From positions 90,803,001 through 90,867,000 of the forward strand of contig JAIOJX010000005.1 in NCBI GenBank assembly GCA_022376925.1: a stretch of 64,000 nt of DNA, written 5' to 3'. Shown here piece by piece: positions 62,542 to 64,000 of this stretch. Source of the stretch: Tragulus kanchil (Eukaryota; Chordata; Mammalia; Artiodactyla; Tragulidae). The number at the start of each line of letters is the position of its first letter. Position 1 is the first letter of the stretch. The notes below the pieces were generated by a model that saw nothing but the letters and a program-made list of their open reading frames with translations, was not told the DNA's origin and ran no database searches. Both the position numbers and the translations under genes were made by a program.

Positions 62542-64000
62542 AATCCTTAGCAACTTCCCACCTGGAAGATGTGATGATATGATTGAACAAAACTTGGGTC
62601 CTCTTGCCCAAGGGTGGTAAGCCTATCTATGAACACTGGCTGTAATAAAGGAAAGTGCAGGGTTTATTGTAGGGCCGCAGGCAAGGAGTCCAGGTCAGGT
62701 AGGACTTAAAAGACTCCCCCACAGGTTTCACAGAAAGATTGTTAAAGACAGGGTGAGGAAGGGGGTCGTGGAGTGTGTGATCAGCTTGTGGACATTCCTC
62801 TGGTTGGTGGTGTGGAAATCAGGAGTCAACATCATCAACCTTCTGGTTTCACACAATCTGGAGTCTATCAGTTAAGTTCTTCCACCTGGTGGGGGCTTCC
62901 TTGTCTGCAAAGCTGAAGCTCAAAGGACATGGCTTGAAATATTACCTATAGAACTTGAAGAGAAACTCAAGGTCTTTGACTTTGTCTAATGGCTAAATTA
63001 TTACTATTTTGTCTTGCTTGCCTGTTTCCCATTCTTTTTGCATTTTTGCACATCTCTGATTAAATGTATTCTTTAAAGTTTTTCCATAGACAAAAGGCAG
63101 GCAGAGAGCATGGGGGTAGGCTGGGGTGTGATGGAGTAGGTCTTGTTCTGGGAAGGCCCCATAGGATCCTGCTCAGTTAAAAACGACATGCCTGGCAGTG
63201 CCAAGAACCGAGCAGAACTCTCCACCTCTGAGGTCCACGCCTGTATTAGCCGCCCAAGTTTGTCCCAAGTGTCCCAGAAATTGAAACTGGGCCCCAAGTT
63301 GAGCCCATTGGGGCAGAGACACGGGCTTTTGATTACTGTTCTGTCATTTCCTCTCCTCTTCCTCCTACCCTGCCCAAGCCATTCTCAATCTCTTTAAAAA
63401 ACAGTGCGTTGATTAAGGACAGGAAGTTAATTTCCTGATAAATATCAAGGATTGAAGGGCAGCCCTTTAGTTGCGTGTTGTCAATTACCTTTCACTTGAA
63501 TGAGTCTTCCAGCAAGAAGCTAGTCTCCCTCCCTCTGACATCTTGTGCCTACTCCTATGTGCGAACACCAGCAGGCTCTATTGGGTGCTAACAGTATGGT
63601 CAGGGATGTTCAGAGCCGGACTTGAATAAACACTGCATTCTGCTGCTCTGAGGATGCCATGTGAATCCTTAGCAACTTCCCACCTGGAAGATGTGATGAT
63701 ATGATTGAACAAAACTTGGGTCCTCTTGCCCAAGGGTGGTAAGCCTATCTATGAACACTGGCTGTAATAAAGGAAAGTGCAGGGTTTATTGTAGGGCCGC
63801 AGGCAAGGAGTCCAGGTCAGGTAGGACTTAAAAGACTCCCCCACAGGTTTCACAGAAAGATTGTTAAAGACAGGGTGAGGAAGGGGGTCGTGGAGTGTGT
63901 GATCAGCTTGTGGACATTCCTCTGGTTGGTGGTGTGGAAATCAGGAGTCAACATCATCAACCTTCTGGTTTCACACAATCTGGAGTCTATCAGTTAAGTT
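62542..64000. repeat. Direct tandem duplication, period 1122, cut by the window end (copies 62542-63661 / 63664-64000+)
   Basis: The sequence from AATCCTTAGCAACTTCCC at 62542 recurs at 63664 and stays identical to the last base of the window. Copy 2 continues beyond it. Confidence 0.95.

Larger units (their letters stand above)
38836..64000. other. Intergenic DNA downstream of CCDC6
   Basis: No exon with splice sites, no conserved protein frame and no RNA gene was recognised. The region consists of eight tandem duplications, SINEs, L1 and BovB fragments, and unique sequence. Stretches without any recognised element include 44440-44800, 45030-47550 (only a tandem duplication), 53220-53850, 57960-58730, 61270-61870 and 62000-64000. 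Confidence 0.75.

Noticed and set aside
61270..64000. Possible presence of MRLN (myoregulin), which lies downstream of CCDC6 in human
   Set aside because: I looked for its short membrane-peptide coding sequence and found no frame resembling it. It may lie beyond the window.

Overview
This window is mammalian nuclear DNA from a ruminant artiodactyl. Two things show this: six exons of CCDC6 (coiled-coil domain containing 6) on the + strand, and a dense load of ruminant repeats. The repeats include BovB LINE 3' ends, Bov-tA/BovB-tail SINEs, CHR-type tRNA-derived SINEs and L1 fragments. I do not assign a species. The most numerous young element is a CHR-2-like SINE that I do not recognise as a major cattle subfamily. 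Almost all longer open frames in the window are chance frames through SINE or L1 DNA. The only protein-coding gene I can support is CCDC6.

Layout: positions 1-38.8 kb hold the 3' half of CCDC6. Exons 4 (59-162), 5 (1688-1848), 6 (12667-12823), 7 (16167-16267), 8 (32231-32355) and 9 (coding part 34490-34684, with an extra copy at 33405-33599) join in frame. Together they encode 280 residues plus the stop, matching residues 195-474 of the 474-residue human protein. A roughly 4.1-kb 3' UTR follows and ends near a polyadenylation signal at 38811. Positions 38.8-64 kb are downstream intergenic DNA made of repeats and unique sequence, with no gene I can recognise.

The dominant unexplained structure is a series of 16 direct tandem duplications, each with a period of 1.04-1.15 kb. 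They are scattered through introns, the last exon, the 3' UTR and intergenic DNA, and cover about 34 kb. Copies are nearly identical, differ mostly by 1-3 base indels near their ends, and are joined by 0-26 bases of filler. Several are chained so that short stretches occur three times. SINE target-site duplications are complete in only one copy of a pair. I infer an assembly artefact (untrimmed overlapping pieces of about 1.1 kb) rather than biology. The real locus would then be about 46-47 kb, and the doubled exon 9 and doubled poly(A) signal would be false.

Biological points of interest that survive this reading are: the young CHR-2-like SINE family with two tail forms; a 379-bp tandem duplication in a SINE cluster at 56.6-57.9 kb; three nested or same-site retrotransposon insertions with visible target-site duplications (19.4, 53.9 and 60.8 kb); an apparent processed retrocopy of an unidentified 3' UTR at 4.8-7.4 kb that splits an older repeat; and a 5'-inverted L1 at 52.1-53.2 kb.
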